Source: JBMOLL01 sp049325415
GTDB taxonomy: Bacteria; Bacteroidota; Bacteroidia; Bacteroidales; GCA-2748055
Assembly: GCA_049325415.1 (NCBI GenBank)
Contig: JBMOLL010000107.1
Location: forward strand, 1 to 42,700
DNA length: 42,700 nt
Reading direction: 5' to 3'
A program made the position numbers and the translations under genes. Position 1 is the stretch's first letter. Each line of letters begins with the position of its first letter. The notes below the pieces were generated by a model that saw only the letters and a list, made by a program, of their open reading frames with translations, was not told the origin of the DNA and did not search any database. Shown piece by piece: positions 33,010-41,025 of this stretch.

Positions 33010-35031
33010 ATGTTTAGATCATTCCCGCACTTTAAAATACCTGTTGTGATCGTTTTCGCGGTCCTTTTAACCGGAAACCTTTACGCACAGCAGACTGAGC
33101 AGAATTTAAGCAAACTGAAGGAAGAAACGGCGGCCCGCTTCAGCGCCGGGGATTATCCGGAAGCCCTGTCGGGATTCAGGATCCTGATGGAGCGCTATCC
33201 GCGTGATCCGCTCTACCAGTATTATGCCGGAACCTGCCTGGTAAAACTGAACCTTGAACTTCCCGAAGCCATTACCCTGCTGCGCTTTGCCGTGAACAGC
33301 GATGTGCCTGCCGATGCATGGTATCAGCTGGCACTTGCCTGTCAGAGGGAATACCGTTTCAACGATGCTGAAGAAGCTATAAGGGGCTTCCGTGATAATG
33401 CCAGCCGGCAGGAACTGAAGGCCGTCGATACCGACCTGTTTCTGGCCTCTGTCGGCAAAGCCCGGGAACTGACAAAAACCTACAATCCCTACGAAGTCCT
33501 TAATGTGACTTTTATCCGGCTCAGCGATTCGACCGATTACAGTCAGATCAGGATGCGCGGGGGGAACCTCACCCGGAAACCGGAGAGCCTCTTTGCCGCC
33601 AATGAGCCGAAAGATGATCTGAACAGCCTGATGTTTATTCCTCCGAAGATTGAAAAGAATGATGATGTGTATTATGCCGGTCTTTCCAAATCGGGGAAGG
33701 GCGGATACCAGCTTTTCAGAGTAAGAAAAGGGGTAAAGGCGGCATGGTCGGCCCCGGAGGAACTGCAGGAACTTAATACGGCCGGCGACGAAATACTGCC
33801 TTACTATGACCCCATCGGGAAGGATATTTATTTTGCCAGCGACGGCCGGCCGGGTCTGGGGGGCTTTGATCTCTACAAATCGCATTACGACGCGGAGAAT
33901 GACAGCTGGTCGGCACCAGTGAATATGGGCTTTCCGGTGAACTCCTCCGCAGATGAGTACCTGCTGCTTCCCGGATCGGACCTTGGTATGGAAATGTTTT
34001 TTTCCACCCGCCAGGGGACCGACAGCACCACTACGGTTTACCGGGTGCACTTCAGTGAGCCAAGGCAACCGGTGGGTTCGGACGATCCCGGACGGATCAT
34101 GGAAATCGCCACCCTCGGCGGAGTGGCTGCCCGGTCGCTCGAACAGCTCGAACTGGAACTGGCAGCGAACAAAGAACCTGAGACCAGGTACATGGGCGAA
34201 ACAGAAAATATAGTGGAAAACGAAGTAAGTGAAAAGCCTGAAGAGTACCAGCGGATCGTTCCTGCCATTCATCCGACAGCCAGTACGGCCTATCAGCAGA
34301 CCCTGACCCGGGCCCTTACGCTGCAATCGGAAGCCGATTCACTCTCCGGTCTGGCCATTGCCGCCAGGGTAAAGGTCAGGGACTCGGACGATCCCAACGA
34401 CCGCTGGCTCTACCAGAAACAAATCCTGGTATGGGAGAAAAGAGCAGCCGATGCCCAGGCGGTTGCCGACAGCTGTTATGCCGTTTTGCCTACACTCGAT
34501 CGTTCTGAGCCGGCCAAAGAGCTTCCTGCATCCATTGAAAAGGATAAAGAGGTCGGGGACCTTACGACATATCGTTACCGCCAGGAAGAAAGTGGCCAAA
34601 AGGAGCCTGTGGGTGTAAATGGCGAACCGGGAGAAGTGGTGAAGGAGGTTGTTATTGAAAGTAAAGAGTCGGAGCCGGCAGTGCCCGAAGTGATCAACCG
34701 TTTTGAGATCCTGTCGGCCTCACCCTACAGTGCCGGCGATCCCATCCCCCTGAATGTGCCCCTTCCCTCCGGGAGTTTTTACCGGATTCAGCTGGGAGCA
34801 TATAGCAAAGCCGTTGCACCCGATGCCTTTGGCGGTCTGTCACCGGTCACGGGGGAGGAATTCCCGGAGCGCGGACTGATCAAGTACTATACCGGAAAAT
34901 TTTCTCGTTATGCCGATGCCGATAAGGCACTTAACCTGGTGCGTACCAGCGGATACCCCGATGCCTATATTGTGGCATGGTACAACGGAACACAAATCTC
35001 AGTCGCCAGGGCTAAAGAACTTGAACTTTAA
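33010..35031 (+). CDS. Secreted TPR / PD40 propeller / SPOR-like protein
   Basis: A 673-residue protein. The signal peptide ends GNLYAQ. Residues about 30-150 are TPR-like helices (AARFSAGDYPEALSGFRILMERYP, LYQYYAGTCLVKL, AWYQLALACQREYRFNDAEEAI). Residues about 190-355 carry PD40-type repeats (DDVYYAGLSKSGKGGYQLFRV, GKDIYFASDGRPGLGGFDLYKS, SADEYLLLPGSD). A variable acidic linker follows. The C-terminus (about 590-673) is a SPOR-like domain: YRIQLGAYSKAVAPDAFGGL, then GLIKYYTGKFSRYADADKALNLVR and DAYIVAWYNGTQISVARA. The TPR-PD40 layout resembles type IX secretion component PorE, but PorE ends in an OmpA domain and this does not, so I do not call it PorE. It is probably periplasmic and peptidoglycan-associated. 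Confidence 0.85.
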   Translation: MFRSFPHFKIPVVIVFAVLLTGNLYAQQTEQNLSKLKEETAARFSAGDYPEALSGFRILMERYPRDPLYQYYAGTCLVKLNLELPEAITLLRFAVNSDVPADAWYQLALACQREYRFNDAEEAIRGFRDNASRQELKAVDTDLFLASVGKARELTKTYNPYEVLNVTFIRLSDSTDYSQIRMRGGNLTRKPESLFAANEPKDDLNSLMFIPPKIEKNDDVYYAGLSKSGKGGYQLFRVRKGVKAAWSAPEELQELNTAGDEILPYYDPIGKDIYFASDGRPGLGGFDLYKSHYDAENDSWSAPVNMGFPVNSSADEYLLLPGSDLGMEMFFSTRQGTDSTTTVYRVHFSEPRQPVGSDDPGRIMEIATLGGVAARSLEQLELELAANKEPETRYMGETENIVENEVSEKPEEYQRIVPAIHPTASTAYQQTLTRALTLQSEADSLSGLAIAARVKVRDSDDPNDRWLYQKQILVWEKRAADAQAVADSCYAVLPTLDRSEPAKELPASIEKDKEVGDLTTYRYRQEESGQKEPVGVNGEPGEVVKEVVIESKESEPAVPEVINRFEILSASPYSAGDPIPLNVPLPSGSFYRIQLGAYSKAVAPDAFGGLSPVTGEEFPERGLIKYYTGKFSRYADADKALNLVRTSGYPDAYIVAWYNGTQISVARAKELEL

Positions 35032-35081
35032 AAGAGTTTAATAACTTTATTTTCCCGGATGTGGAATAGGCTTTTTTTTGT

Positions 35082-35089
35082 TATATTTG
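35082..35089 (+). promoter_or_regulatory. Candidate -7 promoter element for the clpS-nfeD-floA operon
   Basis: TATATTTG fits TAnnTTTG exactly, 21 bases before the clpS ATG at 35111. Confidence 0.55.
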
Positions 35090-35110
35090 AGAAGGTCAAA
35101 TCGTTGTAAT

Positions 35111-35392
35111 ATGGCAGATCACTCTACCAGCAAACCGGAAAGACTGACCTCCGACAGGCGGAACGAAACGCATATGGCGGTGCTTGTGCTTCATAATGAT
35201 CATGTGAATACCTTTGATCATGTGATGGATGCCCTGGTTGATATTTGCGGGCATACCAGGATCCAGGCCGAGCAGTGCGCAATGCTTGCCCACTACAAGG
35301 GCAAATGTGAGGTCAGGAACGGGGTGAAGGATGAATTGAAGGAGATGAGGTACGAACTGATTGCCCGCGGTTTAAAAGTGACCATTAACTGA
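35111..35392 (+). CDS. clpS: ClpS-type adaptor protein
   Basis: N-degron recognition adaptor that delivers substrates to the Clp protease ATPase. The protein is 93 residues. MAVLVLHNDHVNTFDHVMDAL contains the LHND residues that line the N-end binding pocket in ClpS, and AEQCAMLAHYKGKCEVRNG holds the second pocket region and conserved histidine. The C-terminus, LKEMRYELIARGLKVTI, is typical. The ATG at 35111 is chosen; an in-frame start at 35078 lies upstream of the likely promoter. No clpA-like gene is nearby. Only 10 bases separate it from the nfeD gene, so it is the first gene of a clpS-nfeD-floA unit. Confidence 0.88.
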   Translation: MADHSTSKPERLTSDRRNETHMAVLVLHNDHVNTFDHVMDALVDICGHTRIQAEQCAMLAHYKGKCEVRNGVKDELKEMRYELIARGLKVTIN

Positions 35393-35402
35393 GTGTTCAG
35401 TC

Positions 35403-35867
35403 ATGGCAAGTATCATTATCCTTATTCTACTCGGAATCCTGTTGTTTATCATTGAATTCTTCCTGATACCGGGAGTTACCATCGCCGGCATTGGCGGATT
35501 TATCCTCACCGTTTTCGGCGTTTATAAAGCCTTTGCCGATTTTGGTCCGAATACAGGCATCCTTGTTCTGGCTATAACCCTGGTTATCAGTGTTATCGTG
35601 ATTATTTTTGCCCTCCGGGCCAGGACCTGGAAAAGGCTGATGCTCAATACGGATATTCACAGCAAAGTGGACGAAAACCTCACCGAGGAGCAGGTGAAAC
35701 CCGGGGATACGGGGATCACAATTACCCGCCTCGCACCCATGGGTAAGGTGGAGGTGAACGGGGTGGTCACCGAAGGGAAATCGGTGGAAGGTTACATCAG
35801 TGAACATGTTAAAATTGAAGTGCTTGAGATTGAAGGCTCCCGTCTTATTGTTAAACCTGTAAACTAA
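35403..35867 (+). CDS. NfeD-like membrane protein (partner of FloA)
   Basis: A 154-residue protein. The membrane part has three hydrophobic stretches (about 2-17, 19-42 and 50-70), and a soluble OB-fold NfeD domain runs from about 95 to 154 (GDTGITITRLAPMGKVEVNGVV, SVEGYISEHVKIEVLEIEGSRLIVKPV). The repeated GxIxxxGxF-type hydrophobic start resembles the NfeD partners encoded beside floA in many bacteria. It sits six bases upstream of floA. This is the second NfeD/SPFH pair in the window, and its sequence differs clearly from the NfeD at 2460-2900. Confidence 0.9.
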   Translation: MASIIILILLGILLFIIEFFLIPGVTIAGIGGFILTVFGVYKAFADFGPNTGILVLAITLVISVIVIIFALRARTWKRLMLNTDIHSKVDENLTEEQVKPGDTGITITRLAPMGKVEVNGVVTEGKSVEGYISEHVKIEVLEIEGSRLIVKPVN

Positions 35868-35873
35868 AAGAAT

Positions 35874-36866
35874 ATGGATTTTACCTGGATTATTATTGTC
35901 GTTGTGTCCATCATCGGACTCTGGATCCTCCTTTATTTCATCCCGATCGGTCTGTGGTTTACCGCCCTGCTTTCGGGTGTACGTATCTCCCTCCTTCAGC
36001 TTATCCTGATGCGCTGGAGAAAAGTCCCGCCGACGATTATCGTCCGTTCCATGATCGAAGCCCACAAAGCCGGTCTGAAAGAGATCAAGAGGGATGAACT
36101 GGAAGCCCACTTCCTGGCCGGAGGTAAGGTTGAGCAGGTTATTCATGCCCTGGTATCGGCCAATAAGGCCAATATTGCCCTTACCTTTAATATGGCTACC
36201 GCCATTGACCTTGCAGGACGTAACGTGCTGGAAGCTGTTCAGATGTCGGTAAATCCCAAAGTGATCAATACGCCTCCCGTAACCGCAGTTGCCAAGGATG
36301 GGATCCAGCTGATTGCCAAAGCCAGGGTAACGGTCAGGGCCAACATTAAACAACTCGTGGGTGGTGCCGGAGAGGAAACCATTCTGGCCAGGGTCGGTGA
36401 AGGTATCGTTTCCTCCATCGGTTCCAATGAATCCCATAAAACCGTACTCGAAAATCCCGATTTCATATCCAAGGTTGTACTGGATAAAGGTCTGGATGCC
36501 GGAACGGCCTTCGAGATCCTTTCCATTGATATTGCTGATATTGATATCGGGAAAAACATCGGTGCCGTCCTCCAGATGGACCAGGCCAATGCCGATAAGA
36601 ATATTGCTCAGGCCAAAGCCGAGGAGCGCAGGGCAATGGCTGTTGCTCTCGAACAGGAAATGAAGGCAAAAGCCCAGGAAGCACGTGCCAAGGTGATCGA
36701 AGCCGAGGTTCAGGTTCCCCTCGCCATGGCTGAAGCATTCCGCCAGGGAAACCTGGGGATCATGGATTATTACCGCATGAAAAATATCGAAGCCGATACC
36801 ACCATGAGGGATTCCATCTCCAAAGGTTCACAGAAAGGACCGAAGCAGAAACCGCTGACGGAATAA
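35874..36866 (+). CDS. floA: Flotillin-like protein FloA
   Basis: A scaffold protein of bacterial functional membrane microdomains, thought to influence membrane fluidity and protein oligomerisation. The protein is 330 residues, the FloA length. Hydrophobic N-terminus (about 5-40), then RISLLQLILMRWRKVPPTIIVRSMIEAHKAG, a FloA-specific sequence. An SPFH-like domain follows (VTAVAKDGIQLIAKARVTVRANI, GGAGEETILARVGEGIV) and then a long alanine/glutamate-rich coiled coil (NIAQAKAEERRAMAVALEQEMKAKAQ). The end carries a polar tail with PLAMAEAFRQGNLGIMDYYRMKN. It belongs to the FloA (YqfA) group, distinct from the QmcA-like protein at 2908-3834. A hairpin terminator lies downstream. Confidence 0.97.
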   Translation: MDFTWIIIVVVSIIGLWILLYFIPIGLWFTALLSGVRISLLQLILMRWRKVPPTIIVRSMIEAHKAGLKEIKRDELEAHFLAGGKVEQVIHALVSANKANIALTFNMATAIDLAGRNVLEAVQMSVNPKVINTPPVTAVAKDGIQLIAKARVTVRANIKQLVGGAGEETILARVGEGIVSSIGSNESHKTVLENPDFISKVVLDKGLDAGTAFEILSIDIADIDIGKNIGAVLQMDQANADKNIAQAKAEERRAMAVALEQEMKAKAQEARAKVIEAEVQVPLAMAEAFRQGNLGIMDYYRMKNIEADTTMRDSISKGSQKGPKQKPLTE

Positions 36867-36890
36867 GCCTCTTCGCTTAATAAAATAAAG

Positions 36891-36926
36891 CAGCCGGCCT
36901 GTGGTTCACCCCGCAGCCGGCTGTTT
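36891..36926 (+). terminator. Intrinsic terminator after floA
   Basis: CAGCCGGC (36891-36898) pairs with GCCGGCTG (36916-36923) across a 17-base loop, followed by TTT. It may also serve the convergent acetyltransferase gene on the minus strand. Confidence 0.7.
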
Positions 36927-36965
36927 GCCGTATATAAGAGCCTTTTATTCAAGACGAAAGCCCTA

Positions 36966-37460
36966 TCAGGCCGGTTTCAGTTCAAGCTTCCACTCCCTCC
37001 CGGGCAATCCGTCAATCACTCCGGTAAAAACGGGCCGGAATCCACTTTTTTCAAGAATACGCTCCGAAGGTACGTTTTCCGGATCGGTGATGGCAACCAG
37101 CGTGTGGATCTCCCCGATGCTGCGGGCCAGATCTGCAAGAAAACCGCAGATCTCCGATCCGTATCCCCTTCCCCAGAATGCCGGAAACAGCGAATAGCCG
37201 AGCTCTGCCGTTCCTTCACCGGTCATGATGAGCTTGGCCAGGCCTGCCAGTTCTTCAGTGCCTGTGACCCTGGCAAAATATAGTCCGCAGCCCTCTGGTC
37301 CGGGCACACCGATCGTCGTCTCAAATCTTTTTTGTGCTTCCCGGCGGGTGAGCGGCCTGCCGGAAACAAAGCGCATCACCTCGGGATGGCCGGTAAGACG
37401 GAAATACAGCGGAAAATCGTTCAGCCCTGCCCTGGTATAGAAAAAATGAGCCGAATGCAT
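36966..37460 (-). CDS. GNAT-family N-acetyltransferase (RimJ/RimL-like)
   Basis: A 164-residue acetyltransferase of the RimJ/RimL branch. Core motif A is ELGYSLFPAFWGRGYGSEICGFL, in which GRGYG is the acetyl-CoA pyrophosphate loop. Motif B covers HTLVAITDPENVPSERILEKSGF, including the N-x2-S-x2-x-LEKxGF pattern typical of this branch. The substrate is unknown; protein N-termini or small amines are possible. Its ATG overlaps the stop of the fucosidase gene by one base (TGATG), so the two are translationally coupled even though their functions look unrelated. Confidence 0.92.
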   Translation of the reverse strand: MHSAHFFYTRAGLNDFPLYFRLTGHPEVMRFVSGRPLTRREAQKRFETTIGVPGPEGCGLYFARVTGTEELAGLAKLIMTGEGTAELGYSLFPAFWGRGYGSEICGFLADLARSIGEIHTLVAITDPENVPSERILEKSGFRPVFTGVIDGLPGREWKLELKPA

Positions 37461-38926
37461 CAGTTCTCCTCCCGGCTTATATGATACAGAGAGATTTCAG
37501 ACAGAGCTGGTTGAGCTCTGGCCGAATCAACAAGCACGCAAAGAGCAGCACTTTGAACGGGAGGAAAACTCAGGATCCGCTTATAACCGATCGTGGTTCC
37601 TGCCGCGATTTCTGTCATACTGCCGTCACTGTCCATTGCCATTACCCTGAAAGCTTCTATGCCTTGACCGAAGGCAATGGGTTCAGATAAAACTATGCAA
37701 TCCACGGTTTCACTGCTGTTTGTTTCAATCCGGATCGAATATTTTTCTCCCTCCCGGCCAGACCAGAAGGTAGACCGGTCACCATCCGTCAGGGTCATTA
37801 CTGTCGTTTCGCGACTTCTGCCCTGAAGAGTGCTCACCCTGGCCTTCCTGTTCCGTGCCAGGTTTATGGCGAAAGCCTGATCGACAAGCTCTCCGAATTC
37901 TTTCAGAACCTTCACATCACCTGCAGGCAGAAGTCCGTTGGTGTCGGGCGGAAGGTTCAGCAACAGAACTGCATTTCGGCCGACAGATTTCAGGTAGATA
38001 TCGAAAAGTCTGCCGGAGGATTTTACCAGCGAATCTTCAGCCGGGTGATAGAACCAGCCCGGTCTGATGGACACGTCGCACTGTCCGATGATCCATTTTG
38101 TTCCTTCCGGGTCACCCGTGTTGAGGTAGGTAGGGTCCGATCCTCCGATCACCAGCCTGGAGGGATCGATGGTCGACCAGAAAGTCTCTCCGGCAAAACC
38201 GTTTTCATTACCCACCCAGCGGATATCCGGTCCGGCATCGGAGAAGATCCTGATGCCCGGTTGCAATTCCTTCACCAGGGCAAAGGTGCCCGGCCAGTCG
38301 TAATAACTTGTCCGGTCAATCCTCCTTTCCTCACGCGCTCCCCCGTAATATCCCGTTCCCCCGTTGGCCCCGTCGAACCAGATCTCGTTGATCTCTCCAT
38401 AAGCGGTCAGGAGTTCGCGCAACTGGTTCCTGTAATAGGTTATGTATGCCGGTGTTCCGTAATCCGGGTGATTGCGGTCCCAGGGAGAAAGGTAGATCCC
38501 GACCTTCAGACCTTCCCGGCGACAGGCTTCCACAAATTCCCTCACAATATCACCGTTCCCGTTTTTATACGGACTGTTTTTTATGCAATGGTCGGTGTAG
38601 CTGCTGGGCCAGAGACAGAAGCCATCATGATGCTTGGCCGTCAGGATCAGTTCGCCCATCCCGGCTTCTTTTGCGGCTCTTGCCCACTGTCCGGCATCAA
38701 GGCCCACCGGGTTGAAAAGTGCCGGGTCCTCGTCACCAAAGCCCCATTCCCGGTTGGTGAAAGTATTCATCCCGAAATGAATGAAACCCACCAGTTCCAT
38801 TTCCTGGTAAACCACCTGTTCCGGTTCGGGGCAGACCTTCGCAGGCACAAGGGTTCCGGGCCTTCCGCAGCCGGCGGAAAACAGGCCCAGATAAAGAAGC
38901 AGTATACTGATATTGCGCATAATCAT
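37460..38926 (-). CDS. GH29 alpha-L-fucosidase, predicted lipoprotein
   Basis: Releases terminal alpha-linked L-fucose from glycans by a retaining mechanism. The protein is 488 residues. The N-terminal lipobox LGLFSAGC puts the lipidated cysteine at about C20, so the enzyme is membrane-anchored and likely surface-exposed. Family features are VGFIHFGMNTF, TAKHHDGFCLWPSSYTDHC, and EIWFDGANG with the expected nucleophile Asp185. A C-terminal beta-sandwich (about 345-488) resembles a discoidin/F5-F8 carbohydrate-binding module. The start at 38926 has an alternative ATG two codons in. It is not in a SusC/SusD polysaccharide-utilisation locus as far as the window shows; its only coupled partner is the acetyltransferase. 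Confidence 0.93.
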   Translation of the reverse strand: MIMRNISILLLYLGLFSAGCGRPGTLVPAKVCPEPEQVVYQEMELVGFIHFGMNTFTNREWGFGDEDPALFNPVGLDAGQWARAAKEAGMGELILTAKHHDGFCLWPSSYTDHCIKNSPYKNGNGDIVREFVEACRREGLKVGIYLSPWDRNHPDYGTPAYITYYRNQLRELLTAYGEINEIWFDGANGGTGYYGGAREERRIDRTSYYDWPGTFALVKELQPGIRIFSDAGPDIRWVGNENGFAGETFWSTIDPSRLVIGGSDPTYLNTGDPEGTKWIIGQCDVSIRPGWFYHPAEDSLVKSSGRLFDIYLKSVGRNAVLLLNLPPDTNGLLPAGDVKVLKEFGELVDQAFAINLARNRKARVSTLQGRSRETTVMTLTDGDRSTFWSGREGEKYSIRIETNSSETVDCIVLSEPIAFGQGIEAFRVMAMDSDGSMTEIAAGTTIGYKRILSFPPVQSAALCVLVDSARAQPALSEISLYHISREEN

Positions 38927-39025
38927 TAATTCTTCGTACGGAGTTAAATTACGATTTTAATCACGAAGTCGGGGTCCATTGATCCATTCTTTCCTTATTT
39001 TTATGCAAAACATCCCCGTTCAAAA

Positions 39026-40351
39026 ATGAAAACAGTTCTGATAAGCCTGCTTTCCTTACTGGTATTGTGCATGACCCTTTCCGGACAAAAGCCGGGAAGC
39101 CGGGAGGAGGTGATCCGTCGAAACGCCGAAAAATCGCTGGAATTGTGTATGGATCTGCATTCGAGCCCCGAACTTTCCTTTATGGAGACAGGCACAGCTG
39201 CAAAACTTGCCGCAGCTCTCCGCCTGGCCGGTTTTGAGGTGCGTGAACAATATGGTGGAAATAATGTGGTCGGGATCTTCAGGAACGGTGACGGACCGGT
39301 GATCCTGCTCCGTACCGATATGGATGCCCTGCCGGTGGAAGAAAAGACCGGTCTGGAGTTTGCCAGCAGGGTGAAGGCCGTGGACATAAACGGCAATACC
39401 GTTCCCGTGATGCATGCCTGTGGTCACGACATCCATATGTCGGTCTGGCTGGGGACCATCCGTTCCCTGGTGGAACTGAAGAAGAGCTGGAAAGGTACCC
39501 TGCTGGTGATCGCTCAGCAGGCGGAGGAGATGAGCGGAGGGGCCGGAGCGGCGCTTGAAAATGGTCTGTACCGTGATTACCCGGTGCCCGACCTTGCCCT
39601 TGCTTTCCACATAAACCCGGCATTGGGCTCCGGGCAGATCGGGCTCGTACCCGGACCGGTTTTTGCCGGGGTAAGATCGGCCAGGATCACAGTCTACGGG
39701 AAAGGCGGGCACGGAGCCTATCCCGAGAAATGTATCGATCCGGTTGTCATCGCCGCGAGGATTATCCTGGATATCCAGACCATCGTCAGCCGCGAGCTCA
39801 GTCCGCTGGAGCCGGTGGTGGTGACGGTAGGTTCTATCCATGGAGGAACCCGTCCGAACATCATTCCCGATGAGGTGAACATGGAACTGACACTCCGGTA
39901 TTATTCCGATGAGGCGATAGAGAGAGTTATTGCCGCTCTGGAACGGATCAGCACTCATGCAGCGCTGATGTCGGGAATGCCGGCCGACAGGATTCCGCTG
40001 GTACTTGTCGACCCGAACGAAACACCGCCCGTAATCAATGATCCCGGTCTGACTGCCCGGATCCGCAGTATTGCGGAAAATGAACTGGGCCGGGAGAATG
40101 TGCTTACGCTCAGCCCCGAGATGGTTGGCGAGGATTTTGGCAGGTATGGAAGGACTGCCGAAGAGGTGCCGGTTTGTCTGATCTGGCTCGGCAGCACCGA
40201 TCCGGATCTGTTGCGCAAACTGGAAGAGGAGGGGAAGGAACCGGCACCCCTGCACTCTCCGTACCTGGATCCCGATTATAAAAAAACCATCACGACGGGG
40301 ATCCGGGTGATGGTTTCAAATGTTATTGACCTGATGGGTTCAGCCGACTGA
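39026..40351 (+). CDS. M20-family amidohydrolase (M20D), secreted
   Basis: A 441-residue zinc-dependent amidohydrolase with a signal peptide (about 1-20, ending SGQ). Motifs are LLRTDMDALPVEEKTG, HACGHDIHM (130-138) with Cys132 and His134 as in the M20D branch, QAEEMSGGAG with Glu167/168, AFHINPAL with His195, and LHSPYLDPDYKK near the end. The dimerisation domain lies at about 213-335. M20D members hydrolyse N-acyl amino acids, hippurate-like amides or indole-acetyl conjugates; the substrate here cannot be set. It is probably periplasmic. TATTTTTA (38996-39003), a near match to the -7 consensus, precedes the start. Convergent with the next gene with a one-base gap. Confidence 0.94.
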   Translation: MKTVLISLLSLLVLCMTLSGQKPGSREEVIRRNAEKSLELCMDLHSSPELSFMETGTAAKLAAALRLAGFEVREQYGGNNVVGIFRNGDGPVILLRTDMDALPVEEKTGLEFASRVKAVDINGNTVPVMHACGHDIHMSVWLGTIRSLVELKKSWKGTLLVIAQQAEEMSGGAGAALENGLYRDYPVPDLALAFHINPALGSGQIGLVPGPVFAGVRSARITVYGKGGHGAYPEKCIDPVVIAARIILDIQTIVSRELSPLEPVVVTVGSIHGGTRPNIIPDEVNMELTLRYYSDEAIERVIAALERISTHAALMSGMPADRIPLVLVDPNETPPVINDPGLTARIRSIAENELGRENVLTLSPEMVGEDFGRYGRTAEEVPVCLIWLGSTDPDLLRKLEEEGKEPAPLHSPYLDPDYKKTITTGIRVMVSNVIDLMGSAD

Positions 40352-40352
40352 A

Positions 40353-40967
40353 TCACTGCTTGTTATAGCCCCCAACGGCAAATCCGCCCTTGACGCCACG
40401 GGAAGGCAGTTCATAACTGGCATCGATCTTTTGCCGCAGGGCAAGGATCTGTTCGGGCTTGGGCCCTTTGGAGATAAGAAATCCTCCTTTTATGTAGGCA
40501 AATGGATAGGGATCGTTAAAAACCGACGCTCCGTCGATGGTCGTCAGCTCCAGTTCAGTTCCTTCCGAGCGGACAATCCCGACCCCGTTCATACCACTGC
40601 CTTTCTCAAACCTGTAGGAGATACTGAATTTTTCACCCTTGCCCAGCCAGTGCGACTGATCGCAGGCAAGAAAATCAAGCTGCAGCTTCATCCCGGGCTT
40701 GAGCGCCTGTTTGCCCAGGTTGACAGCGATCCAGCCACTCTCATCGGTACATGCTTTTATACTGGTTGTATAAAGGGTCTCACCGGTCTGCAGATCGGTA
40801 AGTGAGATGGTGAGATCACAGGTGTCACCGGCAATCTTCATCTCATCAATGTCAGTCAACTGGGCATGAAATTCAGTAAAGACTGCATTCTGGGCACAGA
40901 TATTTATAGTCATGACCGGGGCCAGCATAAAGATCAGTGCGGCTGTTATTCTGCTGTAGTATTTCAT
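40353..40967 (-). CDS. Small secreted protein ending in the GVKGGFAVGGY motif
   Basis: A 204-residue protein with a signal peptide ending NICAQ. The following beta domain (about 25-130), with LTISLTDLQTGETLYTTSIKA and a later LGKQALKPG, resembles the N-terminal domain of the 912-residue adhesin at 12497-15235 (VRISILKNSENGQVIYSE...). The last residues, GVKGGFAVGGYNKQ, repeat exactly the 11-residue unit found inside that adhesin. Here the motif is at the very C-terminus, with no head or S74 domain after it. It could be a minimal relative, a truncated copy or a partner of the adhesin. Function is unknown. Convergent with the M20 gene with a one-base gap. Confidence 0.72.
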   Translation of the reverse strand: MKYYSRITAALIFMLAPVMTINICAQNAVFTEFHAQLTDIDEMKIAGDTCDLTISLTDLQTGETLYTTSIKACTDESGWIAVNLGKQALKPGMKLQLDFLACDQSHWLGKGEKFSISYRFEKGSGMNGVGIVRSEGTELELTTIDGASVFNDPYPFAYIKGGFLISKGPKPEQILALRQKIDASYELPSRGVKGGFAVGGYNKQ

Positions 40968-41025
40968 GGAACTGTGAAATTTTTCATTCCCAATTTACAA
41001 CAAAATGCAGAAATGTCAAATTGAT

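Noticed and set aside
33106..34326. Minus-strand open frame of 406 codons opposite the TPR/PD40/SPOR gene
   Set aside because: Long, but arginine/glycine/phenylalanine-rich shadow sequence with no domain; the plus-strand gene has a signal peptide and recognisable repeats.
33010..35031. Type IX secretion component PorE
   Set aside because: TPR and PD40 parts fit, but the C-terminus is SPOR-like rather than an OmpA domain.
35427..36437. Minus-strand open frame of 336 codons opposite nfeD/floA
   Set aside because: Crosses two real genes and is glycine/histidine/asparagine-rich in a way typical of antisense frames of GC-balanced genes.
39056..40255. Minus-strand open frame of 399 codons opposite the M20 amidohydrolase
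   Set aside because: Antisense of a complete enzyme with intact metal ligands; the shadow has no family resemblance.
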